Shown here piece after piece: positions 17,009 to 24,604 of a DNA stretch of 48,315 bases. Made by a program: the position numbers and the translations under genes. This DNA comes from Mesostigma viride (taxonomy: Eukaryota > Streptophyta > Mesostigmatophyceae > Mesostigmatales > Mesostigmataceae): the NCBI GenBank assembly GCA_009746045.1, contig RPFO01002188.1, positions 1 through 48,315 of the forward strand, in the 5' to 3' direction. The notes beneath the pieces are model-generated. The model made no database searches and was not told the DNA's origin. It saw only the letters and a program-made list of their open reading frames with translations. Within the stretch, counting starts at the first letter, position 1. Each line of letters begins with the position of its first letter.

Positions 17009-17026
17009 GCTCGCGCTAAGACGCGA
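17009..17026. promoter_or_regulatory. Inverted repeat in divergent promoter region
   Basis: CTCGCG-CTAAGA-CGCGAG, a perfect 6-bp stem with a 6-nt loop, lies between the divergent RING gene and the 17056 gene just after an AATAAAAG stretch. It could be an operator-like site or a leader hairpin. Confidence 0.35.
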
Positions 17027-17055
17027 GAAACATCGAGACGCTGTCCATCCACGCG

Positions 17056-17394
17056 ATGTCGAGGGGCGATACAAAGGACATCCGGACGGCGCAGACGTCC
17101 CGCTCGGCGTCAGACGACCCGTGGAAGAGGGTCCCCGCGTACGTCCAGCACGAACTGCACAACGACATCGTCGTCACGTGGACGGGGGGATGGCTGGACG
17201 CGTACGGGTCCTACTACCTACGATCGGACCTCGGGATCGACCATTTCGTCCGGGACATGAAAGAGGAGCTGGCGGCGGTCAATCGTCTTCTTCCTCTCCC
17301 TCCTCCTCCGCCGCCTCTTCCTCGGATCCCCGATCGGGACCCTCCTCCCCCGGATCGTTCGAGTCTTCGTCCTCGCTCTTCTTCCTCTGCTTGA
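17056..17394 (+). CDS. Hypothetical protein, 112 aa
   Basis: The first ~75 residues look like a genuine small protein (VPAYVQHELHNDIVVTW, YYLRSDLGIDHFV). The last ~35 are Pro/Arg-rich because they run antisense through the acidic tail of the converging gene ending at 17279. The real C-terminus might be shorter if there is an indel. AATAAAAG about 60 nt upstream could be its TATA element. No family recognised. Confidence 0.55.
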   Translation: MSRGDTKDIRTAQTSRSASDDPWKRVPAYVQHELHNDIVVTWTGGWLDAYGSYYLRSDLGIDHFVRDMKEELAAVNRLLPLPPPPPPLPRIPDRDPPPPDRSSLRPRSSSSA

Positions 17395-17758
17395 CGCGGC
17401 GGAGGGACACGGTCTCGGTCACCTCGGGGGTCAGGACGACGGACACGCACCGCTCCGCTTGCTCCTCGTCCTCTCCGAACCACTCGATCAGCCGCGCCTT
17501 CACCTCGGCCGGTCTGACTTGCGTCTTCTTCAGCCCCTTCTTCACGACGAGGCGGTCGTTCGTGCCGGTGATGTTGCACGCGTCCACCTTGGCGCCCACG
17601 AGCTTTTCGAGGATCAGGGAGGACAGTTCCTTCTTCCTCTTGCGGAGAGGCATCGTGTCCTTGGCCGCCTGCTTGAGCGCGTCGTCGATCTGGATGTACT
17701 CGGCCGTGGCCCTTCGGACATCCTCTTTCCACCTCTCGACGTTCATCTGGTCCTCCAT
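17279..17758 (-). CDS. Conserved small coiled-coil/winged-helix-like virus protein
   Basis: 159 residues: a helical N-terminus (about 1-50), a central segment with NDRLVVKKGLKKTQVRPAEVKARLIEWFG (part shown) that could be a small winged-helix-like unit, and a strongly acidic tail (last ~30 residues, nearly all Glu/Asp). The layout resembles a small protein family widespread in large DNA viruses, recalled without certainty as DUF5760-like. Function unknown; an acidic tail suggests a histone- or DNA-mimicking or chaperone-like role. Its 3' end overlaps the converging 17056 gene by 116 nt. Confidence 0.7.
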   Translation of the reverse strand: MEDQMNVERWKEDVRRATAEYIQIDDALKQAAKDTMPLRKRKKELSSLILEKLVGAKVDACNITGTNDRLVVKKGLKKTQVRPAEVKARLIEWFGEDEEQAERCVSVVLTPEVTETVSLRRVKQRKKSEDEDSNDPGEEGPDRGSEEEAAEEEGEEEDD

Positions 17759-17853
17759 GTCGACTGGCGAGATGGGTTGGTCATACCATTGACGGAGACA
17801 ACATTTATCCTCGTCCGAACGCGGTCGTCGTCCTCACGAATTCCGACACGTCC

Positions 17854-18245
17854 TCACAGGCCGGCGACCTGCATCATGCCGGGCTGCCCCCACAAGCTGG
17901 TCTTGGCGGGGAGGGAGGACTCGCCGTAGACCCCCATCGAGGCGGTGTCGGCGATCTCGGGGAAGCCGAACACGGTGCGGGACACGGACCCGTAGTCGAC
18001 CTCCTGGTACCGGGGGTCGAGGTACAGACTGCTCGTGTCGGACGTGCCTAGCCGTCCGAACGCCCCTCGCGTGGCCACGCCGATGGAGCCCCATCCGTCC
18101 AGTGTCGCGGGGTTGGGGATGTAGGGACGCAGCGTCTGGATGCCGGTGACGGGCATGTCCTTGTTGTTGGAGGTGACGTATCCGACGCCGACCTTGTAAT
18201 CGTCGAGGGTGGCGCCCACGACGTCCGCGGGCTTGGGGAGGAGGT
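17854..18245 (-). pseudogene. C-terminal fragment of viral gene split by LTR element
   Basis: The minus-strand frame enters from the left border of the retroelement (18245) and ends at the stop at 17854, giving about 129 residues rich in Tyr, Gly and Asp. Its missing N-terminal part is at 20878-21159. Removing the element and one copy of the 5-bp duplication makes the two parts continuous in one frame. The short ORF beginning at the Met codon near 18219 is only the residue of this split. The family is not recognised; the composition would fit a virion protein. Confidence 0.8.
18241..18245. repeat. Left target-site duplication GAGGT
   Basis: GAGGT directly abuts the TGTCA start of the left LTR and is repeated exactly at 20878-20882 on the other side. 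A 5-bp duplication is typical of retroviral-type integrase. Confidence 0.88.
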
Positions 18246-18844
18246 TGTCAGGGTTTTAGTATAAACCCTGGATGTGCCCGTTTGCCAGCCTATGTTATGT
18301 TGTGGCCAATCTTCTGTATTTTCTGGCCAAGGATATTATTAGGGCTGAGTAGGGCTTGCCGTGTTCTTTCCGGCGGTACTTTTCTTATGACGGACAGTTG
18401 AGTATGCACAAAGATATTAGGTGCCGAAGTTAGGATTAATTCGGCTCTACCTTGTGGTTGCATGGTACGGCTTGTAGGGCGTGAGTATCTCGTACCATTT
18501 GGCGGTGGCTAACTCCTAGCGCCGCGCAATAGTGGGGTCGAATATTGGTGCCGAATATTCGCATCATTGCCTAGTGGATTTTGTGTGCCAGTTGTGCAAG
18601 TGGAGACACTTTATGTGTTAAGTTAACGTAGGGATAATGTGTGCAGCCGACATTGGACATTGTTTAAGAGGTCGGCGTGCACCTTTTCACGTTACCTGAT
18701 GGTGGGCCAGTTGCCTTGTGGCTTGGCAATGGACACCGGTCACGGTCCTTAAATTCTATATATGCGTCTTTTATTGTATTAATGAAATGAGTTGTGCCGC
18801 AACATTTGAGCTCATTCATTGACGCATTATTAGGATTTTTGACA
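18246..18844 (+). repeat. Left (5') LTR, 599 bp
   Basis: Starts TGTCAGGG and ends TTTTTGACA. By eye, the sequence is identical to the right LTR except for one missing 21-bp repeat near the 3' end. A CTATATATG box at 18756-18764 is a plausible promoter TATA within the LTR. The first 25 bases include an inverted repeat CAGGGTTT/AAACCCTG (18249-18270). Confidence 0.92.
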
Positions 18845-18856
18845 TGGTATCGGGAG
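18845..18856 (+). promoter_or_regulatory. Primer-binding site
   Basis: TGGTATCGGGAG starts at the first base after the left LTR. The TGGTATC core is the complement of a tRNA 3' end (CCA plus GATA), closely like the initiator-Met tRNA site TGGTATCAGAGC of plant retroelements. Confidence 0.8.
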
Positions 18857-20249
18857 GGAAAGTTCCCCACCTTTGAGACGACTTTGAACGACATTCTTGT
18901 GACCATGATGAAGCCATTTTACCCTGCCGGCGCATATAATTGATGGCGGCAGCGTTGTTACGTAATTTCGTGAGCAATGTCGTGAGGATTCATACGTCGC
19001 AGCATTTTGAATTTGAAGTTCGGCGGAACGGGCAGAAATTTCATGGGTCGACAGGCCTGGGCCAGCGCAGCCACGCAGGCGAGTTGTTATATGTGTCAAA
19101 GCCAGCGGAACTTTCATGTTTCGGGTTTGCTGTGGGCTGGCGCCGCCTGGCGTTGAGCCCCGCATGGCGAGGTCAAGGCTCTGGTTCCAGCTGGGTGCAG
19201 ACTTTTTTCTCTTTTTCTGTACCAGTGACCTGCGCATCAACATGTGGCTCGGAGCGGACGTCGGCTGGAATTTTGCGAGCAACCAGCGCAACGGATTATC
19301 GCCATTTTTGGTGGCGCAGCCTGCGGAATTTCCAGCATTTTTTGTCGACGAGGACTGCCTGCCTACCGGCTTTTTGTTGGCGATGAAGATGTTGGCCAGG
19401 AGTGCCAGCATGGTCTCTCTTTTGAAGCTGGCTATGCCAGTGGGTTTTTGATTTTGAAGCTGGTCAGGAGTACCAGTGAGCTGCATGTTATTTTAGAAGC
19501 TCTAAGCCAAGGGAGCTTGTGACATTTTAAAGCTGACAAAAATATTTGCCCCCACTTATTTCTTGAGGGGGGGTGTGTTGACATGAGACTGGCTCGCGAC
19601 GACATTTGTGGGGCCTAACGTGGCCTGTGGTCTGTATTGACCTACTTTGGGATGTACGCGCCTGCTTTGCATGCAAACTTGGTGGTCAGCTGTGTTTTTG
19701 AATGGACGAGGCAAACTAGCATGTGCAGCCTAGTGTTTTGGCCAGTCTGGAGGTTGGGATCAGTCCAACCTGTTATGGGAGCGCTCTGGGGGAAGTTCTT
19801 GGTTGACTTTCCATGCTCGGGACCTGATCACTCCCGGGAGTTTGTTGGCACGACGGCGTGCCAGCGTGGGGCCGTGGAGGCCTTGGGACCGTGGTGGTCC
19901 ATTTTAGGGCTATTGGTAGCCTGATGGGGCAGTGTTTGCCCATGTGTGCTATTCCTGGCAAGTGTAGTTGTTGTGACTTATTGCTGTGTTTCTGCATCAG
20001 ACCTGGGACGCTGGGGCTGTCAGTTTATACCTCTAGGGACGCCTGGATGTATTTTGGAAGAGACGCAGGCATGTAGCACCTTTGTTGTTATGACCAGGAT
20101 GGCATTTTTTCAGTGAATGTGTTGCTGGATGGTTCCTTGGGAGGGGCTTCCCGGGTAAGGGGGGGTTGCTGGGGTATGTTGTACCCGGCAAGCCCTACCC
20201 TAGTTGAGGGGGGACTTGACGTTCATTGGACCCTGCACTGGCAACGTGC
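18857..20249 (+). mobile_element. Internal non-coding region of the LTR element
   Basis: No conserved protein is visible. A plus-strand remnant after the primer site has stops within tens of codons. Two additional purine tracts occur (19565-19573 and 20206-20213). The first is followed by TGTTGACATGAG, the typical start of a Copia-like LTR, suggesting the interior is a patchwork containing an older element's 3' junction. Confidence 0.65.
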
Positions 20250-20257
20250 AAGGGGGG
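20250..20257 (+). promoter_or_regulatory. Polypurine tract
   Basis: AAGGGGGG immediately precedes the right LTR at 20258, where second-strand DNA synthesis would be primed. Confidence 0.82.
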
Positions 20258-20877
20258 TGTCAGGGTTTTAGTATAAACCCTGGATGTGCCCGTTTGCCAG
20301 CCTATGTTATGTTGTGGCCAATCTTCTGTATTTTCTGGCCAAGGATATTATTAGGGCTGAGTAGGGCTTGCCGTGTTCTTTCCGGCGGTACTTTTCTTAT
20401 GACGGACAGTTGAGTATGCACAAAGATATTAGGTGCCGAAGTTAGGATTAATTCGGCTCTACCTTGTGGTTGCATGGTACGGCTTGTAGGGCGTGAGTAT
20501 CTCGTACCATTTGGCGGTGGCTAACTCCTAGCGCCGCGCAATAGTGGGGTCGAATATTGGTGCCGAATATTCGCATCATTGCCTAGTGGATTTTGTGTGC
20601 CAGTTGTGCAAGTGGAGACACTTTATGTGTTAAGTTAACGTAGGGATAATGTGTGCAGCCGACATTGGACATTGTTTAAGAGGTCGGCGTGCACCTTTTC
20701 ACGTTACCTGATGGTGGGCCAGTTGCCTTGTGGCTTGGCAATGGACACCGGTCACGGTCCTTAAATTCTATATATGCGTCTTTTATTGTATTAATGAAAT
20801 GAGTTGTGCCGCAACATTTGAGCTCATTCATTGACGCATTATTAGGATTCATTGACGCATTATTAGGATTTTTGACA
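20258..20877 (+). repeat. Right (3') LTR, 620 bp
   Basis: Matches the left LTR throughout apart from a tandem second copy of a 21-bp block (CATTGACGCATTATTAGGATT) near its end, which accounts for the 21-bp length difference. Ends in TTTTTGACA directly before GAGGT. Confidence 0.92.
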
Positions 20878-20882
20878 GAGGT
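20878..20882. repeat. Right target-site duplication GAGGT
   Basis: Exact repeat of the five bases at 18241-18245, abutting the TGACA end of the right LTR. Confidence 0.88.
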
Positions 20883-21159
20883 CGGACGCGAACGACAGCT
20901 GCTCGTCGAAACCGACGCCGTGGCTCAGGAGCCCGGGGCGGGCGCGGGTGTCCATGCCGTACTTGGCGTCGAACTCGGACGCGGGGATCATGAAGGACTC
21001 CGTGCCGGCGCGGTGGGTCATGGACGACCGCATGCTCTCGTAGGCGGGGTCGCCGGTCAGCTGCGTGTAGATGTCGGGACGGGGCTGAACGCCGACGTAG
21101 TCGTCCTTGCCGCTGTCCACGTAGGCGTCGGCGTACTTGTACTCGCTCGGGAAGTCCAT
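20878..21159 (-). pseudogene. N-terminal fragment of viral gene split by LTR element
   Basis: The ATG at 21159 opens about 94 residues (MDFPSEYKYADAYVDSG...) that end where the LTR begins at 20877. A TATA-like ACTATATCG lies about 20 nt upstream on its strand. The protein is rich in Tyr, Asp and Ser without a known motif. Together with 17854-18245 the intact gene would encode about 220 residues. As sequenced, translation would run a few codons into the LTR and stop. Confidence 0.8.
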
Positions 21160-21200
21160 CGTTCGCTCGGACGCCGTCGATATAGTAATCCGCGAGACAA

Positions 21201-21731
21201 TTATTTGCGAGGGGGTGCGCCTCTCCTCCCCTTCCCGTGGAGGGACAAGAGGAGCCGCATTTGGTCTTCGGAGAGGTCGAGGTCGGGCGGCGGCAGACCG
21301 TACTCCTCGCATTCCCACCGGACTACGAGGTCGTACCCCGCGTCCCGTATGCTCGCGTGCTTGAGTTTGGTCTTCAGGTACAGCACGCCGTACGGCTCCC
21401 CCTTCAAAGGGTGCACGTCGAAGAAGGGGAACATGTCGGGATTCCCGTGCCAGAAATCTCCCTCGAATTCGAACACGGTGGGCGGACGCGTGTCTTCGCA
21501 GTAGCCGTCGACGAACAGGATTTTTCCGCCGATCCGCAGTCCGAACTCGCCCCCGTTGCAGGAATGTCGGATGCGCAGGCCGGTCTCCTTCTCGACTTCC
21601 ATCATCCATTTCACGGCTCGCGGGACGTGGCCACGAGGCGCGAGCGAGCAGGTCGACGAGAATCCGACGAATCGGATGCGCGTCACGATCCGGTGGCCGA
21701 GGTGGAGGTGGGGCAAGGCGATCGCGCGCAT
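21201..21731 (-). CDS. Vsr/restriction-like endonuclease
   Basis: 176 residues. The pattern GKILFVDGYCED ... VFEFEGDFWHGNPDMFP, then YLKTKLKHASIRDAGYDLVVRWECE matches nucleases of the Vsr-like PD-(D/E)xK superfamily found in giant viruses and virus-like transposons: a catalytic Asp in the VDGY strand, the 'EFxGxxWHG' core and a late 'WEC' strand. Such proteins nick or cut DNA and often travel with mobile segments; here the target is unknown. The ATG at 21731 is the first in frame. The gene lies directly upstream of the split gene and 31 nt downstream of the basic-tailed gene on the same strand. Confidence 0.72.
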   Translation of the reverse strand: MRAIALPHLHLGHRIVTRIRFVGFSSTCSLAPRGHVPRAVKWMMEVEKETGLRIRHSCNGGEFGLRIGGKILFVDGYCEDTRPPTVFEFEGDFWHGNPDMFPFFDVHPLKGEPYGVLYLKTKLKHASIRDAGYDLVVRWECEEYGLPPPDLDLSEDQMRLLLSLHGKGRRGAPPRK

Positions 21732-21762
21732 TTGAACCGTCCTAGAGGCGGCAGATCCTCAC

Positions 21763-22821
21763 TCAACGCCGGACATTTTCGGCGGGCTTTCGACGCGACG
21801 CGGACGCGGACATCGTCCGAGTTTTCTTGGCGCGCGTTTTCGTCGCAGGGGTGGGCGAGACCTTGCGGGTCTTCTTGGCGTTCGCCGACTTTCTGGATTT
21901 CTTGGAAGGGACACGACGGGTCGATTTGGCGGGCCGGACGATTGCCTCGGCCCGTTTCCGCGGACGGGACGGGGCGGACGCGACGCTGGTCTTGCGACGA
22001 CGCGAATACGCGCCTACTCTGTGCCTGAAATTTTCGATGGCCTCCTTCCATTCATCGTCGGTCCAGTTATCGGTGACATTTAAACGTTTGATCTCTTGAA
22101 TGATGCTCGCTAGGTCCCGTGCGTTCTCGTTGGACGGTTTGAGGGCGCCGACCGCATCCGGGCCCCAGTTGCCGCCCAGAAAACCTAAGTCATCTTGCGC
22201 TAGAAAGAAGTCACCGGAGTTCCCGTTATCGACCGCGGGAAGACCGTTCGCGTCCTGGTCCAACTCATCTGGGTCCTTCGAAAGAATTTCAGAATTATCC
22301 ATTATATCTTGCAATTCTTCGTCCGTCATCGACCCCAGATCGGCCAGCTCCTTATCAAGTGGAGACAAAGCGTTCTTAACGCGGGCGCGGCGGGGCGCGC
22401 GATAGAGGCGTTCGTTGGACTTCGGCCTCCCGTGGCCCAGGTCGCCCACCGCGTAGAGGCCGTACATGCGCACCTGTCTCTTCCGAGCGCAATCGCGAAA
22501 GCTCCCCAAGTCCCTGCCTTTGCGAGCGCCGAGTACGTCCGTGCCGCAGAAGAACTCTCCTTTGGATCGGGGGTCGTGGTCCGGTAGCTCGCTCATGCGC
22601 GGGAGTAGTTCCGCGATTTTCAGGAGCTTCGGGTCGCGGGTCTGTTTGATTCCGTACAGACGCGTCTCCTGGCGACACGTGTCGTCACCCCCGTCTCGCT
22701 TGCCTCGGTAGTACGCGCTGTTCCGTCTGTCGCTCGCGCTCCGATTGCCGCAGTAGTAGTCCCTGCGTTTCGACAGTCTTGGGTTGTATCCTATCCGTCC
22801 GTCTCCGTCCGCACTCTCCAT
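21763..22821 (-). CDS. Hypothetical protein with histone H1-like basic tail
   Basis: 352 residues. The N-terminal ~150 residues are Arg/Tyr-rich with Cys pairs and no known fold; a central acidic part (about 160-215) is followed by a short globular helix set with 'WTDDEWKEAIENFRHRVG', and the last ~75 residues are Lys/Arg/Ala/Ser/Thr/Pro-rich, like linker-histone tails. A DNA-compacting or virion core role is an inference from composition only. The start at 22821 precedes CATGGG on the minus strand; upstream is an AT-rich TAAGCTATACTACG stretch. Confidence 0.72.
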   Translation of the reverse strand: MESADGDGRIGYNPRLSKRRDYYCGNRSASDRRNSAYYRGKRDGGDDTCRQETRLYGIKQTRDPKLLKIAELLPRMSELPDHDPRSKGEFFCGTDVLGARKGRDLGSFRDCARKRQVRMYGLYAVGDLGHGRPKSNERLYRAPRRARVKNALSPLDKELADLGSMTDEELQDIMDNSEILSKDPDELDQDANGLPAVDNGNSGDFFLAQDDLGFLGGNWGPDAVGALKPSNENARDLASIIQEIKRLNVTDNWTDDEWKEAIENFRHRVGAYSRRRKTSVASAPSRPRKRAEAIVRPAKSTRRVPSKKSRKSANAKKTRKVSPTPATKTRAKKTRTMSASASRRKPAENVRR

Positions 22822-23126
22822 GGGTCTCCAGGAGCGTAGTATAGCTTACTGGATAGAAATTAACCGCCCGCCGTGTCGACTCGGACGTCACGGACGAGGC
22901 GCGGCGCTGCGGGGTCGCAAATCGGATATGTTTCGATTCCAACGACACGTTCGAGCGTTACGTCCCGGACGAGCGCCGCGTCACCTCGTGCCCATGGACG
23001 CTCCGAGCCATATAAAAAGCGCCCACGGTAGGGTTCGAGACCATCACATCCCGAACTCTCCCAACTCGAAAAACAAGAACGCGCCACTCCGACATCCGCG
23101 GAGTCCGTCGATCGCCTACCGACAAT
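22822..23126. other. Divergent intergenic region with TATA promoter
   Basis: 305 nt between the minus-strand gene starting at 22821 and the plus-strand locus at 23127. It holds a TATAAAAAG box (23011-23019) and a ~100-nt leader containing CATCACATCCCG, similar to leaders of the 31446, 32949 and 33452 genes. No gene is seen. Confidence 0.55.
23011..23019 (+). promoter_or_regulatory. TATA box with long leader
   Basis: TATAAAAAG, 108 nt upstream of the ATG at 23127. Shares the CACATCC leader motif with other promoters in the window. Confidence 0.55.
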
Positions 23127-24115
23127 ATGTCGTCTTCCACCGTGCACGACCAGGCGCCTCTGCCGACACCTCGACGGCTCAAATTGTCGACGTGACAGAA
23201 ACGGTACCAGAGGACAGCGTCAATGTCCCGACTGCCGTTCCAGCAGCCGCGGTGACAGCACCGGTACAAGAGGACATCGCTGATGTCCCGCGGTCCTCCC
23301 CACCCACTCCGATCCGTCTGCTGACGTACGCGGACGGACGATACGTCGGCGTGGACAGGGACACGAACGTGCTCGTCGCCGTCCCGTCGACCGCCCGGTC
23401 TGCAAACGAGCGACCAGGGACGGAGGGGTGTACGTCCGCTTCCTCACCCCGCGTTCCGATATCGTCCTCCGCCGCACGATACCAAAGACAGCGTCGCGCG
23501 CGATATGGGATACTTGTTGAACGGTATCCCCCGCGACCGCGTGATGAACCAGGTGCACGTGATCTATTGCCCCGCGGGCTGTTCGACGTCGCTCAACGCG
23601 CGTTCTCGCGAAAAGGCACAAGGGCGGACTCGAGCGTCGTCCGATCATGGATCGCGCGGTACGTCAACGAAGCCTGTCCCGTCGATCTGGAAGCCACGAA
23701 GGACGAGACGGACGTCGTCCTCTGCAACGAGAATTGGAGCTTCACGCGCACGGCGGTCGATTTTGTGACGGGCGAGGACGACAAGAGGACCGTGTTCGCG
23801 AGGGCGGTGGGAGACCTGCTCGTGATACTGGCGTACCCCGACAGCATGAAGAACATGATCGAAAGGGAGGCCGTCCAGGTCGGGGACAGGTACTGGTTCT
23901 CCATGGACCTGGTGTCGAGGACGGGGGAGAAGGTGGACAACGCCTATCGCAACCGTTCCGAGTCCGACGTGTACGACTCTGTCGAGCTGAGTCTCCGAAA
24001 GGTCTCGGGCGGCGTCCCTCGCGCATGGGCCGTGTCCGAAGAAGGGTTGGTGTTGAGCGACCGACGCGAGGGAAGCGGGAGCTACGCCGTGAACCGCAAG
24101 CGCGCGAGATCGTGA
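23127..24115 (+). CDS. Hypothetical protein, frame broken at several points
   Basis: The ATG at 23127 follows a TATA box and leader, but its frame stops after about 22 codons. Protein-like sequence continues in other frames: a Val/Pro/Thr-rich segment with two copies of a ~19-residue repeat (23190-23290), then YVRFLTPRSDIVLRR (about 23430), then GYLLNGIPRDRVMNQVHVIYCPAG (about 23510), and a long well-formed C-terminal domain from about 23585 to the stop at 24115. At least three or four frame changes are needed, near 23150-23190, 23410-23430, 23490-23505 and 23575-23585. Either this is a decaying gene or the assembly is poor here. No family recognised; the C-terminal domain is globular. Confidence 0.55.
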
Positions 24116-24574
24116 CCACACGCGCGAGATACGATCGCGTCATCCGCGTCGAACGACCGGAGCGTTCGCATGTCTAAAGTAGATAGGGACAAGTAGGTTC
24201 TTGTGAGCAATGGGGTAGGAGGAGGGGCGGACTTGGATGCCCCGCGTCGACTTAGAACGCGGTCGAGGACCGCTTTGTACATGTATTTATGAATATTCCT
24301 AATAAAACTCAATTTCCACGCCTCCACTCGGGACTCGTCCACGCATTGTAAATACGCGTCTCTGCCATCGTATCTTCTCACTATTTCTTGGACGAACTCG
24401 CGACGACGATCGGTCATGTTGTGCGCCATGACGCGCGCAAAGTCGTCGGGGTAGGGACAGGTGCGCAGGAGGTAGGTAGCCACGATCCGGGCGGGGTCGC
24501 GCGGCCCGTACTTGTCCGCACGCAGTCGGCCGTCGACAAGACAGACGCGACGTGGTCTCGCAGGGATTCGGCCA
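24082..24574 (-). CDS. Hypothetical protein, probable frame break near start
   Basis: The ATG at 24574 lies just after a run of 12 C on the minus strand. The first ~18 residues are in one frame and the rest (KYGPRDPARIVATYLL..., ending at 24082) in another, with the change near 24515-24535. The main body is helical and charged and includes FVQEIVRRYDGRDAYLQC and SFIRNIHKYMYKAVLDR. No family recognised. Its 3' end overlaps the converging locus ending at 24115 by about 34 nt. Confidence 0.5.
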
Positions 24575-24576
24575 TG

Positions 24577-24588
24577 GACGGGGGGGGG
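24577..24588. repeat. Homopolymer run of 12 G
   Basis: Twelve consecutive G on the plus strand, immediately upstream of the ATG at 24574 (minus strand) and downstream of the NifS-like stop at 24605. Such runs are unstable in replication and hard to sequence. Confidence 0.85.
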
Positions 24589-24604
24589 GGGTAACTTGTC
24601 GCGT

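Larger units (their letters stand above)
18246..20877 (+). mobile_element. Non-autonomous LTR retrotransposon inserted in a viral gene
   Basis: About 2.6 kb bounded by long direct repeats with TGTCA...TGACA ends and a GAGGT duplication on both sides. A primer-binding site follows the left LTR and a polypurine tract precedes the right LTR, so the element is oriented on the plus strand. The ~1.4-kb interior shows no reverse transcriptase, integrase or protease motif in any frame; the ORFs there are short and look accidental. The interior is far less GC-rich than the virus. This matches a TRIM/LARD-type element needing enzymes in trans, presumably from a cellular Copia- or Gypsy-type relative. 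The near-identity of the LTRs means very recent insertion. Confidence 0.93.

Noticed and set aside
18830-19486. 218-residue minus-strand ORF inside the LTR element
   Set aside because: Opposite to the element's orientation, crosses the LTR boundary and has no gag, protease, reverse transcriptase or integrase motif.
18246-20877. Self-splicing intron or intein interrupting the viral gene
   Set aside because: Terminal direct repeats, target duplication, primer site and purine tract are those of an LTR element; no ribozyme core or intein motifs are evident.
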